Shown: positions 20,898-33,701 of the stretch, piece by piece
How the letters are laid out: each line of letters opens with the position of its first letter
Numbering within the stretch: the stretch's first letter is position 1
NCBI GenBank assembly: GCA_017893485.1
Contig: CM030365.1
Span: 32,076,289 to 32,140,288, forward strand
Length of the DNA: 64,000 nt
Reading direction: 5' to 3'
DNA from: Hemerocallis citrina
Taxonomy: Eukaryota > Streptophyta > Magnoliopsida > Asparagales > Asphodelaceae
Notes under the pieces: generated by a model
Seen by the model: only the letters and a program-made list of their open reading frames with translations
Database searches by the model: none
What the model was told of the DNA's origin: nothing
Position numbers and translations under genes: made by a program

Positions 20898-21862
20898 ATG
20901 GAGAGCACTATTCCTGACCCTTGCGAGTCGGCTGCCGAACCCCTTCTCTGGACCGTGTATGTTGACGGGTCCTCGTGCGCCGACGGAAGTGGGGCAAGCA
21001 TCATCTTGACCGGCCCAGATGGTTTCGTTCTGCAATACTCCCTCTACATAAACTTCTGCACATCGAACAACGAAGCCGAATACGAAGCCCTCATAGCGGG
21101 GCTCTGCATGGCCCGCAAAGCAGGGGCCAAGCATATCCAGGTCTTCAGTGATTCGCAGCTGGTCGTGAATCAAGTGTCTGGGGAGTACGATGCAAGAGAT
21201 GAGCGCATGGCCAAGTACATGGCGAAGGTAAAGGGACTACTGGCTTTATTTGAAAATGCTCGACTCCAGCGGGTTCCCCGAGAGGAAAACACACAGGCGG
21301 ATGCCCTTTCAAGGCTCGCCTCCTCCTCCCTCCAGGGTTTGGAGCGAACTATATTGATAGAGGTCCTTCTAAGACCAAGTATTGAAGAAGACTGCTTAGA
21401 GCCGATGGAAACTATGCCACTCACCCTTCGGGAGAATTGGATGAAGCCCCTACTTGACTACCTTAGAGACGGAGTTCTTCCAGCAGACCCTAGAGAAGCA
21501 ACAAGGGTCAGGACCAGAGCCGAGCAGTACACACTCCTTGATGGAGTCATGTACAAACGCTCCTACACTCAGATCGACGGCAGACCCTACCTAAGGTGTC
21601 TCTCCCCCGAAGAAGCACTCTATGCCCTGAAGGAGGCCCATGACGGTATGTGTGGTGCGCACTTGGGAGCGAGATCCCTCACCCATAAACTTTTAAATTG
21701 CGGCTACTTCTGGCCCACATTACTTGCTGACTCCGAAGAATACGTCCGCCAATGCGGCACCTGCCAAAGATTTTCTCTGATCCATCATCCGCTACAAGCC
21801 CAGCTCTCCTCTTTGGCCAGTCCGGTCCCTTTTGTAATGTGGGGGATGGACATGCTTGGGTC
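20898..21862 (+). CDS. Second RNase H and integrase N-terminus of element B
   Basis: Open for about 320 codons. The second RNase H has WTVYVDGSSCADGSG, NNEAEYEALIAGL, FSDSQLVV and TQADALSRLAS, so all four acidic residues are present. It is followed without a break by the integrase zinc-binding domain (EAHDGMCGAHLG with both His, and CGTCQ with the Cys pair) and the start of the catalytic core at WGMDMLG, which holds the first catalytic Asp. X2 cuts the core three codons later. The rest of integrase resumes at 26398. Confidence 0.85.
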
Positions 21863-24800
21863 TGTAGCACCCTAATTTCCATATACTGGATAATTCGAGA
21901 CACGAGCCAGGACCTTTTCTTCAATTAGTCACAATACACAGAAAAAACAGGAGAATTTAAAACTTTTCATTCAACAGTCAATGTATTACAAGTCTGAATA
22001 TCATATAACTGCAATACATTACAATAGTGTTACAATAATACCTTTACAATCCCAAGTATTACAACCTTCAACAAATTACATCAGAGTACAAGGAATGAAG
22101 AACAACACTTGGTAACTCTCACTTGAGTACTTCTCAACTAATAGATAATCAACACACATATTGCAGCGGAACTAAACATGACACTGAATCCTCGCTTTCC
22201 TTGCCTTGAGTCCTCCTGAATCTCGCACCTGTATTTCTGCTATCCAGTACCTATTGAAGTGGGGACGTCAGTATTCACTAATGCTTTAAGGCTGATAACA
22301 TAGCAGCGAATCTCCCAAACAACATACAAACATGGCAAATGTGTCAGTGTAGTTTAAGTGTTCGTGAGTGCGGTGATTAGAATCTAATAAAATATTAACT
22401 AACCTAGGATGCTCCTATTCTAATGCCAGCAGGTCTCGAAGCAACATGCAGCCCATACTACATGCGCCCCTTCTCAAGCCGTTTCTCCATATATAGGGAT
22501 TTGAACCCACGTTATGAATTCTAGTTGTACACAACCTATTCCTGACAGATACAACGTGACTGATGAGGTTGCAGATGTGGTTAAGTCCTACCAAGGCAGT
22601 ACGCTCATGGTGTCTATGTCCCACTAATGCAGTCCACTCGTTGTGTCTATGTTTGCCACTACTACCCGGCTAACCGGACCTCACTCAAAAACCAGACGAA
22701 CCCTCGGGTTTCCGCCAACAGGAGAGCCCCCTGCCACCCCTAGCCAGACCATAGTCCATGGCCTGTTCGTATCCCGGGTATAGGACCCGACAGGAGTTCC
22801 GGGATCCATCCCTAGCTCCGACCGCCTTATCATGGCACTTCAGGAATTAACAGTGTAAGATACGCAACCCGTGCTCCCAACTCGTGAGAAGCCACCGTAT
22901 GTATCCCTTTGACGGGAAGGTACAACCCAATAACACCACCTAAGGCCTGTCCCAAGGGACAAGTTGGTCGTAAGGCGCCCCCTATAACCAACTCCTCTCT
23001 TTTCGGCAAAGGGTCTAAGTAAATGATCTTTATAAGTCACTACCTTAATGATGTCCCTGACCCGAACAATCCTAGGGATGACAATATTATAACACAACAT
23101 GCTAGGCCTTAATTTAGACTCCGCAAGACAACTCTACTAGGCTGCTCAACCTAGACATACCAGAACGCCTCAGGATCCTGTTCCTGGCCCATCGATCCAA
23201 GACCCTGGCCATGCGAACATACATGCATGCCACTACCCTGAACTTGGATTCCGTCTATACTCCGGTCCTCGATCAACCTACACCGGTTAAGATCCGACGG
23301 TACACAAGGAGTGACTCCTCCACAGTTACTTAGGGGTAAGAAAACATATGTCTTGATGGTCGATAGCCCCTAGGGTAATAATATCACCCTAGACGAGCAC
23401 AACAAACTGTGTACTAGCTAATAAGCTATATACGGGTAAACTAACCACATACGAGCCAATAAGCTACGTATGAACCAACCACAGCTACATACGGGCCAGT
23501 CGAGCCACGTACGAGCACAATCATATGCAAATAACCATACAGGTAATCAAACCTAGAAGCAACCAAACGTGCTTACTAGCAAACTTGATCTTCTATTATT
23601 AGAAGCAACAGAAGAATCTACTAATAGTCTATGGTAGGCATTCTACCAACAAAAAGTCCGAAGGCGACATAACAACTTTTATCGAACAAACTATTACTAG
23701 TGACCCTCCCAACCCTTATTACCCATAAGGATGAGGAATGTCCCCATGATAGGGTCTAATTCCAATTTGAACCTCACACACTAGAATCCACGGTTTCCTT
23801 TCAAAAACGAACTACAACGACATAGAACGTACGTTCGCTTCAATATTCAACTAGGAGGCTACACTATACCCTTCAAGCATGTATGGGCTCCCTACTAACA
23901 TTAACTACAACAAGGTAGTTATCACTACAATTACAACATGATTCTTTCCTATTACTTAACCTATAGCATGGTATACAATTGTAAGCATCAACCTACGACA
24001 ACTAGTCATGGTATATAACATAGCCATCAACTCACAACACTCTCAAGCATGAATACGATTTAAGCATGCACATATAATAATCTTAGGCATGAATAGTTAC
24101 TACGACCTAAACATGAAGCTTTACTACAATTTAGCATGAACTCCTTACAACATGTACACAAAATAAGCATGGTTCCTACAACATGGCACACGTCATGAGC
24201 ATGGTTCCATTTACCTACAACATGGTACACATCATATATGGTTTAGGAGTTTCCTACCATAGTCTAGCATGGTATATATTTTTCCTACAATGAATCAAGC
24301 ATGGTATGATACTTTCTTACCTTAACTACAACAAATTAGCATAGATTTGTTACCTTAAACATGGGTATCATCTAGCATGAATATCTACTAACTACTTAAG
24401 CATGAATATCGTTATCCATCAACTAAGCATGAATGTCATTGAGCATGAATATCTACTAACTACTTAAGCATGAATATCATTATCCATCAACTAAGCATGA
24501 ATGTCATTGAGCATGAATATCTACTGCCACCTTAAGCATGGGTCTCCACTACTTAAACATGATTAATCATTACAACTCAAGCATGGATATATACTTAGCA
24601 TGAATATGCAACATTCCTAAGCATGGTAGGAAAATTTAACATTAATCCTACAACAATATAAGCATGGATAATTACTTAGCATTATCCTACAACAATCCTA
24701 AGCATGGTAGATTAATTTAACATCAATCCTACAACAATATAAGCATGGATAATTACTTAGCATTAACCTACAACAATCCTAAGCATGGTAGATTAATTTA

Positions 24801-26397
24801 ACATCAATCCTACAACAATATAAGCATGGATGATTACTAACATGAGCATGAATAATAATTAAGCATGGTGTACAATTTTCCTACAATCACCTAAGCATGA
24901 TACTTACTTCAAGCATGGATCTTTTATCAATACTTAAGCATGGAGGTATAATCTTTCTACAAAAATATAAATACAACATAAACTATCTAACCATGGATAT
25001 CTACACAATGGGAGCATGGGTTACCACCATACTCCTAACCAATGTCCTTTACTACTTCAACATAAACATACACATCCACTATAATTTTAGTTGAACACAA
25101 CATCTACTACCATCTCACTTAAACATAAACATCTATTACAACTTTATTTAATCACAAACATCTACTACAACTACTTTATTTAAAACATAACCTTTATTAT
25201 TACTAGTTAAACATAAAAGAGATCTTTTTAATCATTCTAACTTAGATTAGTCTCTTTTCTTTTTCATACTAAAAATTAACATCTAAAATGGGTTCTTTTT
25301 ACTTATGTTTTATAAAACGAAATAACAACAATTAAAATAAAGTAAAGAGTCCTCCATTTTGGTTCAACCAAACATATGCATTCTTTTTAGTCCAAAGTTC
25401 AAGTGTATGTTCTACAACCCAAAATAGTTGTATACAAGGTCCATATGCTTATGTTATGAGTCCATGTCAAGTCCTACAACCCCAAGTGGTTGTATAATCA
25501 CCATATGCTTATGTTTATTTTAGTCCCATTAATAACACAAGAACAACAACTACTACTACAAAGATTCAATCTTTATGTCTTTTTAGCACTACCACTTGTT
25601 TCCATTTTATTTCATGTGGTTATTACTTTTAACCATCCACCAACATATAAAATAAAAACTACATACAACAACACCATCATAATAAACCACTCCCAAAGGA
25701 ACAAAAGAAAACAAAACAAGGAAGGTAAGAAGAAGAAGAAACCAACACAACAAACTCAATAAACCAAAGAAAGTGGAGAAACCCCCACCTTAATCCTTTT
25801 TTGATGGCAGAACTAGACTAGCTCCTTCTCCTTCCCCTTAGCTCCTAGGAACTCCTAATAACCCTACAAGAAAAACTCTCAAGTTAGGAGTTCACTCTTT
25901 CTTTTCCTTTATTTCTTTTTGTGTTTCTAAAAATGAGACAAAGGTGAAGGGAGGGGGTATTTATAGGTGGAGGAAAGGGTGGAGAATGCAAATTTGCACA
26001 CACAAAAGTGCACAAAAATCCTCCCACTAATTGGGGCCGGTTTCACCTAATGGAGGAGGTGAAGAGGTGGAGGTAGGATGTGGGTATGGTGCTATGCGAG
26101 GTGGAGGGTGATGTGGAAGAGAGATAGTTTCTAGAAGACTTCCTTAATCTCTTCATGCATTCTTAACCCTAGTTTAATCCTCCTAAAATCCTAATAATTA
26201 ACTTAAATTGGTCATGACAAAGATAAGCACTTTGTCCAAACATAAACCTAATTTGCACAATGCACAATTTGCTATAACGCGCATATGTACGTATATATGC
26301 GTATACCGCAAATCTTCGCATAATTTGTATAAAAATAATTTAATAATAATAAAATAAAATAAATTTATACAATGTAATATCCGTCCGGGATATTACA
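21863..26397 (-). mobile_element. Solo LTR X2 (chromovirus-type), 4535 bp, inverted
   Basis: Read on the minus strand it starts TGTAATATCCCGG and ends GGTGCTACA. The exact duplication GGGTC flanks it (21858-21862 and 26398-26402). It is the longest copy of the X family and probably close to full LTR length. A TATA box CCTATAAATACC lies on the minus strand near 25969-25958. The 24000-25200 stretch contains many GCATGAATAT and AAGCATGG phrases in short degenerate tandem arrays. There is no coding region. Its presence inside B integrase shows it arrived after B. Confidence 0.92.
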
Positions 26398-27235
26398 GGG
26401 TCGTTCCCTCCAGTGCCAGGGCAGCTGAAGTTCCTGGTCATTGCAATAGACTACTTCTCCAAGTGGATCGAGATCGAACCCCTTGCAACGATTACTAAGA
26501 ACAAGGTTTAGAAGTTCTTTTGGAAGAACATTATTTGTCAGTTCGGTGTACCCCGTATCCTCGTAACCGACAATGGAACCCAGTTTGCAGGGGCAACCTT
26601 TCGCAACTTCTGCGCTGACCTCGGTATCCAGCAGCGGTTCTCCTCAATATCCCATCCTCGGTCCAACGGCCAAGCAGAGAATGCTAATCGAAAAATACTC
26701 TCCGGCCTAAAGAAGAGGCTCGATAAATCCACCAAGGGATTATGGGTCGAACAGCTGCCCAACGTGCTATGGAGCTACCGCACTATGAAGAGAACTCCGA
26801 CAGGTGAATCCCCTTTCAATCATACTTATGGCTCTGAAGCCATCATCCCCCTCAAGGTCGGCATACCTTCGCCGCGGTTGATCGCTTACAATGAAGAGAA
26901 GAACGTGAACCCGCTTCGCAACAGTTTGGACCTCATAGATGAGATCCGTGAGAGAGCTTCCATCAGACAAGAGACATACAGACGTAGGATCACTCAATCC
27001 TACAATAAGAAGGTCTGACCCGCTAATCTTAAAGAGGGGGACCTAGTACTCCGGAAGCTATCAATCTCCATCCTGAGCAAAAAGAGCAAGCTAGCACACA
27101 ACTGGAAAGGTCCATACAGGGTCTCCAGAGTTATCTGCCCAGGCGCATATTAACTCGAAGACCTGGGGGGAAGGAGAATACCGAGGACATGGAACGCGGA
27201 ACACTTTATGAAGTACTAAGAAGGTGTCTGAACAC
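26398..27235 (+). pseudogene. Integrase core and C-terminus of element B
   Basis: It continues the integrase cut by X2 (QLKFLVIAIDYFSKWIEIE, VPRILVTDNGTQFAG with the second catalytic Asp near 26569, SNGQAENANRKIL with the catalytic Glu near 26688). It then runs through the conserved GLWVEQLPNVLWSYR and TPTGESPFNHTYGSEAI to the C-terminal EGDLVLRKLSIS. Stops are at 26508, 27016, 27151 and 27218. With X2 removed the DDE triad is complete. Confidence 0.85.
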
Positions 27236-27430
27236 CGCTCCAAGCAACTTCTCCAAGAACGCTCCATAAACCATGTCAAAGTTTTTTTTTATTTTCCTTA
27301 TCAAAGTGTAAGGGCGGCTCGCAACTTAGAAGTGGCCACCTAAGTGTTTTCAATAAAAGCAATCTACCCCTCCAAGTTCTCTATTTTGAGCATTCTAATC
27401 GTACAACTTTGGCGCTCACAAAAAAATTAA

Positions 27431-27775
27431 AACGACACGCTCAGAGTCCAACACTTGGTTCGATTCCGCTTCAACGACTTGCTTTTAAGCGAGTACGAAG
27501 CGGTTTACCATTCGGAATTGCTACCACAGCTGTTGATATTCTCTAAATGACACGCTCAGAGTCCAACACTTGGTTCAATTCTGCTTCAACTACTTTCTTT
27601 TAAGAGAGTGCGAAGTGGTTCACCTCTCGGAGTTGCTCCCACAGCTGTTGATATTCTCTAAACGACAAGTTTGGAGTCCAACGCTTGGTTCGACGCAACT
27701 TTTTCTACTTACGAACGAGCGAGTATAAAGTGGCTCACCATTCAGAATTGCTCCTACAACTGTTGACTCTCGCAA
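27431..27775 (+). repeat. 115-bp tandem array between pol and antisense genes (B)
   Basis: Three units start at 27431, 27546 and 27661, exactly 115 bp apart, beginning AACGACACGCTCAGAGTCCA or close variants. They are homologous to the arrays at 2616 and 47418. Confidence 0.88.
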
Positions 27776-27916
27776 ACACCAGCTCACAAGTTCAAGAAAT
27801 AAGCGCTAGTTCATTAAAGTTTGAGGTACAAGTCTAACTACAGACCAACAACTCATCTTTACATCGAGATACAAGACTCAAGCGAAACAAAAATTACAAA
27901 ATTACAGAGATCGGCC

Positions 27917-28722
27917 TTAACCCCTCCTAAGGAGTGGAATGCTTCTCTTAAGTGACAAATGAGGCCGGCGAGCACCGTGTTGGTGTGGCCTTACTTCTGT
28001 GGAGGTCTCCAATCCGGCGAGCCGAGTCGCGTCTCTGGTGCCTAAGAGCCTAAGTGTCGTCCCCACAGTCGCTCCGCTCGACAAACTCGCCACTCTGCTC
28101 TGTGTCCTCAGGGTGCCTCGAGACTGGAGGCAAACATATCGCCAACTCATGGAATGACCTTTCTTGTGCGTACTCCCCTCAGGGGCAGGAAGTGCTCCTG
28201 ACGTTGCTCCCCTCGAAAAGACGTCGTAACGATGGTTCTCCGCTTCTAACTCAACTACTCATTCCTTCAGCGATTCGTCCGTTACCCTAATCTTTAGGTG
28301 AGGCATTCGACTAGAGCTGCCCCTACGAGAAGCGTTGGAGATTACCCTCCGTAGGTGCGCCGCTTCCAAGCTCTTCTTGAGCACTACATTCTTCTACCCC
28401 TCTCGTTCAGCCTGGACGTCGAACAAGGACTGCCGAAGGAACTTGAGTCTCAGGCCTTGGTTGAAGGCCGTCAAGGGACAAGTCTCCTCCCTTTCAGGTG
28501 GCACTTTGCGAGCCTTATCCTCTTGACGCTTCATCTCGGAGTCCCGATGGGCCAACGTCAGCCTAAGATGGTTTAGCTCTGACTCGGCTTTGAAAAGCCT
28601 CCTCGACTCCAAACGAGGCCCAACCTCATGACCCCAAGACCCGACCAGAGGCGTGATACTTCGGCCATTTGTGACACTTCGACCATTTGAGACACTTCGA
28701 CCATCTGACATGCTTCGGCGAT
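27917..28722 (-). pseudogene. Antisense gene 2 of element B, coiled-coil protein remnant
   Basis: It starts on the minus strand after a clear acceptor (CTTTTCAG before ATCGCCGAAG, 28722) and ends at the stop near 27917 after LKRSIPLLRRG. The middle part (28711-28394) is Lys/Glu/Leu/Arg-rich with coiled-coil character (ESELNHLRLTLAHRDSEMKR). The frame breaks once between the two halves. Function is unknown. Confidence 0.6.
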
Positions 28723-28975
28723 CTGAAAAGGCAGGGACATGATGATACTAAGTTTAAATAGCTCCTATAGGAACAGGTCTGATGCAAAACATAACGCAAG
28801 TTCAACACTTAATCAAAATTTTCATTAAAGTCCACAAGTACCAAAAGCGGTGGCTAGTCCGCTATTAGGCATTACTACAAAAAGACCCTAGGTGAAAATC
28901 TACGGCTAAAATATGAAGAAGCGACTAAGAAGGAAGTTAAGTGTCAACCTCGGCAGATGGATCCACCAGGAGTGC

Positions 28976-31104
28976 TAATTAGTGTCCGCTCTCCTCAGCT
29001 GTCTTCGACGCTGGTGCCATAGCCAGTGGGGGGTCCGTCACCACGGCCTACTCGCCGCCTAGCCTCATCTCCTCCCTCGATCTCCGTCTCCTCCCCCTCA
29101 TCATAGGGAAACAAGTAGTACCCCGAACGAACGAAACCAGGGAGACGTTTGCTGATGTCATTCAGGGCCTTAGCGTAGGCCTTCCGCATGTTCTTCTCGA
29201 AGTAGCTGATAGCCTTCTTCTCCGCCGCAGCCTCGGCCTCCCGTACGGCCACATCCCTCGCGAAGGCGACCTTCTCCCGCTCGGCGGCTCTCCCGAGCCA
29301 CCTCCTCCTTCTCCAAGGCGGCAGACTCCTTTGTCTTCGCCATTGCCTCCTCCAAGAGTTTGATCTGGGTGGCTTGCATTTCCTGTAAAAGCGCGGCCGG
29401 CTCTAGCTCCCTCTTAGCCTTCAACCGCTCGAACCTCTCCCAATCTTGCAAAGCCTTCAGCTCTTTCTCCTGCTCTTCCACTTGCCTCATCAAGTGGCTG
29501 AAGTGGCAGATCGCCTGCGAGAAAACAAGTGGTGTAAGGAAGGGGAACAAGAGTCGAGCGAATAACTTCACATCTAGAGCTTACCGTCATTTGCACCTTC
29601 GCGATCTCTAAGGAAGAGTTGCCCATAGTCCCGTGCTCCATTGACGCCTTGTCCTTGGGCATGGCCAAGTTGCGAATGGCATCCATACAGCTCGTCAAGT
29701 CCCCGAGGAAACCTTCGTACCTTAGGATTTGCCAACCCGGTACGAAAATCCTCTTTAGCTCGTCTGTCAGCATGGCCGGCCACCTCCGTGCGAGGAGCCT
29801 AAAGGGCAAGCGTGGCCAAAAGATCAAGTTCTCCTGCCAGCCGAGCAACTTGAGCGGGCATAACCTCCAAGTCGACAACAGAAGCAACAACACTCTCGCT
29901 TCTGATCACCTTCGATGGCCTAGGACAGACGACGGCACGTTTCCTCTTCTTCTCCTCGACCCGCTTGCCGCTAAGAGCCGAACGCCTGTTCATTATGTCT
30001 TCGAAGTCCATACCGGCAGACCCTGCATTAAAAGAAGCTAAGAAGAGCAGGTTAAGAATTTCTATACGATTCAAAAGTTCAAAAGGGCGATCAACATAAT
30101 GAACTCATACAAGGGTTCATCAGACTAAGGCCTCCCCCAAAGAGACTCTCCACGGAGATATCTTTCCAGTGCATCGTGGGTCGATCCAAGAGAATGCCGA
30201 CCATTTCGTCCTCCTCAGGGCTCAGGGTCGGCTCCATCTTCACCCTCTTCGGCACATCTTCTCTCCATATTGTGGGGATGTCCCACGATTTTTTGTCCCG
30301 ACAAGAAAGTACTTATCTCTCTAGGACCACAGAGTCGGGATTTTCGACCAACTTGACGCCCTTCCGAGGGGTCAAATAGAAACGATATTCCGTTCGCAAC
30401 TTCTGGTGTATCTTGTATAGCCGATGAAGCACGCTGAGTCGAGGCTCGATCCCTACAGCCTGGCAGTGAAGAACGAACCGCGTGACGTGCCTCCAGATGT
30501 TCGGCATGAGCTGTATCGGACCTACCCCGTACCATTGTAGCACCGCCCATATGAGGGGGTAGAAAGGAAGGCAGATCCCCGCATGGAAGGCATCAAATAG
30601 AAACATGCACGTATCGGAGGGAAACGAAGAGCATGACCTGACCCCTGGGCTGGGGACAATGAGATCAAACTCCAGAGGGATCATGTAACACATCTAGATG
30701 ATTCGCAGGTCCGACTCTTTGAGAACGCTAACAATTTCATTCGCCTCCATGCGTTCCCTTGGCACATTCTCCTCGTAAAACTGTGCCATACCATGCTCGG
30801 CACGCCTTAGCTTCTCAGCGCCATATTACTGAACTCCCCCAAGGCGAGACACGGCGATCGAATGCCTTCCAAACTCGCCCAATCTCCAATCTCACTCCAC
30901 TGTAGTCTCCACCACCGATGAAGAAAGAGTCGCCACTCCGCCAACCTCTTCGACCAGAAGATCCTCTTCCGCAACCGCTTTGACTTTGGGTGAGGACAGA
31001 ACCACGATGCTCTTCCCCTTGTCGACCTTAGAAGCTGGGGACAGAGGGGCTACTTTGGGCTGACCCGAGGAGGAGGCCTCTTCGCTAGAAGACACCCTAG
31101 ACAT
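28976..31104 (-). pseudogene. Antisense gene 1 of element B, 'putative gypsy type transposon' family
   Basis: ATG at 31104 (MSRVSSSEEASSSGQ, matching the starts in A and C). The domain part at 30693-30313 has VLQWYGVGPIQLMPNIWRH. An intron at 30110-30023 starts GTATGA and ends TTAATGCAG. Exon 2 has KKRKRA, NLS-like. A second intron at 29584-29515 starts GTAAGC and ends CTCGCAG. Exon 3 is coiled coil (LMRQVEEQEKELKAL) with a Glu-rich end. The exon layout equals A and C. Exon 1 is frameshifted near 30850 and 30560. Confidence 0.68.
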
Positions 31105-31223
31105 CCCTTAAAATTAAAATAAATTACCTGTTAAGTGACAACCACGGTCGGAAAGTACGCCGGAAAATGGATAAGATCACCGGAGACTCCACTCAAAGCT
31201 CTGAGGAGAGAAAATTTCAGATG

Positions 31224-31273
31224 AGGTGAAAGTGAAAAGTGAGGTAAAAAGGAAAGGGGGTGGAGATTTATAG
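31224..31273 (-). promoter_or_regulatory. Antisense promoter of element B
   Basis: On the minus strand GCTATAAATCTCC gives a good TATA box (31274-31262), followed about 30 bases later by CCTCACTTTTCACTTTCACC. Both are conserved with A and C. The ATG of antisense gene 1 is about 165 bases downstream of the TATA box. Confidence 0.68.
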
Positions 31274-31359
31274 CGAGACTTAGTGGGCTTGGGAAGGAAA
31301 GTTTGATGAGCTCTTAGGAAGCCCAAAAGGCGCGGAATTCTAAGCAGTCAGAATGCAAA

Positions 31360-32395
31360 ATGACAAAAGGGAAGCAACTCGAAGTGACCATAATTGCGTT
31401 GACTATTCATCGCTCTTCCAAGCTCAACACTTCGCTCGCCAAGCTCGCCGCAGATGTCGAACAGACGTGTTTACGAGCTGAAAATGGGCAAAATTGCGTT
31501 GACTATTCAACGCTCTTCCAAGCTCGACATTTCGCTTACCAAGCTCGCTGCAGATGTCGAACAGACGTGTTTCCGAGTTGAAAATGAGCAAAATTGCGAT
31601 GACTATTCAATGCTCTTCCAAGCTCGATATTTTGCTCGCCAAGCTCGCCGCAGATGTCGAACAGACGTGTTTCCGAGCTGAAAATGGGCAAAACTGTGTT
31701 GAATATTCAATGCTCTTACAAGCTTGACATTTCGCTGCCCAAGCTCGCCACAGATGTCAAACAGACGTGTTTCCGAGCTGAAAATGAGCAAAATTGCGGT
31801 GACTATTCAACGCTCTTCCAAGCTCGACATTTTGCTTACCAAGCTCACCGCAGATGTCGAACAGACATGTTTCCAAGCTGAAAATAGCCAAAACAGCGTT
31901 GAACAGTCAATGCTCCTCCAGGCTCGACACTTCGCTCACCAAGCTCGCCGCAGATGTCGAACAGATGTGTTTTCGAGTTGAAAATGGGCAAAATTAAGTT
32001 GACTATTCAACACTTTTCCAAGCTCGACACTTCGCTCGCCAAGCTCGCCGCAGATGTCGAACAGACGTATTTCCGAGCTAAAAATGGACAAAATTGTGTT
32101 GACTATTCAACGCTCTTCCAAGCTCGCCGCAGATGTCGAACAGACGTGTTTTCAAGCTGAAAATGGGCAAAATTGCGATGACTATTCAACGCTCTTCCAA
32201 GCTCGGCATTTCGCTTGCCAAGCTCACCACAGATGTCGAACAGATGTGTTTCCAAGCTGAAAATCGGAAAAATTGCGTTGACTATTCAATGCTCTTCCAA
32301 GCTCGACATTTCGCTCGCCAAGCTCGCCGCAGATGTCGAACAGACGTGTTTCCGAGCTGAAAATAGCCAAAATGGTGTTGACCAGTCAGCGCTCG
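31360..32395 (+). repeat. 100-bp tandem array upstream of 3' LTR (B)
   Basis: About ten units of 100 bp (one or two shorter), each with GCTGAAAATGGGCAAAATTG, TTGACTATTCAACGCTCTTC and CGCAGATGTCGAACAGACGT. The series of overlapping ORFs here is a product of the repeat, not genes. The unit differs from those of A (114 bp) and C (263 bp) although the position in the element is the same. Confidence 0.93.
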
Positions 32396-33123
32396 CCTAC
32401 TGTTCGCCAAGCTAGTCAAACCGTTCGCCGAGTTAGACTCATCGTTCGCCACGTTCGACGTACCGTTCGAACCGTTCCACGCATTGCTTGCCCAATTCGC
32501 CGAGCAGACGTGTTTCTGAACTGAAAATGGGGAAACACTACTCTTCTCCTAGCCGTTCGATCACCCAGAAATGCTCGCCAAATCCTGATGAACACCCCAG
32601 ATTCAACCACGTCACCTATGCACAGATCACCCTCTGATCGTTCAGAAATTTGCGCCGGTGAGCGATGGGCGTCCCAGATTCGTCCACGTCATTAATACTG
32701 TGATTAATTCTATTTTTCATTTTTAATTCAAATTATATATTTAAAAATTGCAAAAAATGATTAAAAATTTAGGAAAATTAATTAAAAATTGTAAAAAATA
32801 ATTATAAATTTGGGGAAATATTTTTGAGCCCCTGGGTAAATAATTATTGGTTAGAATTAATTAGTGCTCTCGGAAAACAAATCATCGCTTTGCAAAATTG
32901 AATAAATGATTCGAAAATAATGTAAAAATCGATAAAAATCGCTAGAAATCCAGAAGAGCCTAAGAACAATCTTGGGCGTATTACCCGCTCAGAAAAACAT
33001 CGTTACCTTTCGAACAAGATTCGAAACCCCTTTAAGAACTCCGATAAAGTCCTATACGCCATTGAAACAGCAAAACTACTTCCCAAAGGCTGTAGCAAAC
33101 AGTCTTTAGGAGTGGAGGGCTGG
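32396..33123 (+). other. Spacer with short CCGTTCGCC repeats, AT-rich segment and PPT (B)
   Basis: 32396-32490 holds a few degenerate copies of CCGTTCGCCAAG-like sequence. 32700-32950 is AT-rich with AAAAATTGCAAAAAATGATT-type phrases also found in A and C. The stretch ends in GGAGTGGAGGGCTGG before the LTR, the polypurine tract. No gene is seen. Confidence 0.75.
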
Positions 33124-33701
33124 TGATATGGCTAAAAATAGGATTAAATCGGAACCGTTCAAATTGGGCACGAATCTTAAAGTTCACATGGGTAAAACGG
33201 TAATCTCACCTACAAACGGATCCGAAATGGGAACTAGGTCCTTTCTCTAGGGCCCAACAACCTACGAACGGATCTGCTCAACTGGGTACGGGTCCTAACC
33301 CGTTAAGAGATAGTTCAGGAAGATATGGAGAAATCTCGATCCGTCCTTATCCTTAGGAGGTGTAACCACTTCAATCCAGCCACACCGGCGAGTAGAGATT
33401 CGTTCTTACCTCGAAGCAGATCCCCACGGCGACTATAAAAACTCCCGTTACCTCCTACCGTTACAAGGTGATCACTCTTCTCCTACCTAGAGCTCTTTCA
33501 TATTCTTTCTGGGTACTGACAAGAGCGTCGGAGGGTTTGTCACTAGGATCAACCCCTGGTATTTCGAACGTTTGTGCAGGTCTGCGGCAACAACAAGGAG
33601 CTAGCCTATCAACAGTGGAAGTTGTCAGGTTTGACCTCTTTGATTCCTTACGAACCTACAAATTCATCTGATTGCCCCTCACTCCGAAATCAGCAGCAAT
33701 A
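33124..33701 (+). repeat. 3' LTR of element B
   Basis: It starts TGATATGGCT after the polypurine tract and ends CAGCAGCAATA. By eye it differs from the 5' LTR by roughly 6 percent, mostly transitions, plus small indels. An ACTATAAAAACTCC TATA box is near 33432. Confidence 0.88.

Larger units (their letters stand above)
12456..33701 (+). mobile_element. Tat-type Ty3/gypsy retrotransposon B, with nested hAT and X2
   Basis: Both LTRs, a primer-binding site, gag, protease, RT, both RNase H domains, integrase, a 115-bp array, two antisense genes, a 100-bp array and a polypurine tract are present in the family order. Without the hAT (3853 bp) and X2 (4535 bp) the element is about 12.8 kb, close to C (13.1 kb). 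The two LTRs are close to each other in sequence, but the outer flanks do not form a clear target duplication (TTTTT on the left, ATGAA on the right). The left LTR tip is altered. Gag and pol are broken by frameshifts and stops. Confidence 0.88.

Noticed and set aside
31360..32524. Series of overlapping ORFs about 65-75 codons long
   Set aside because: These are frames through the 100-bp tandem array; each ORF is a shifted copy of the same repeat.
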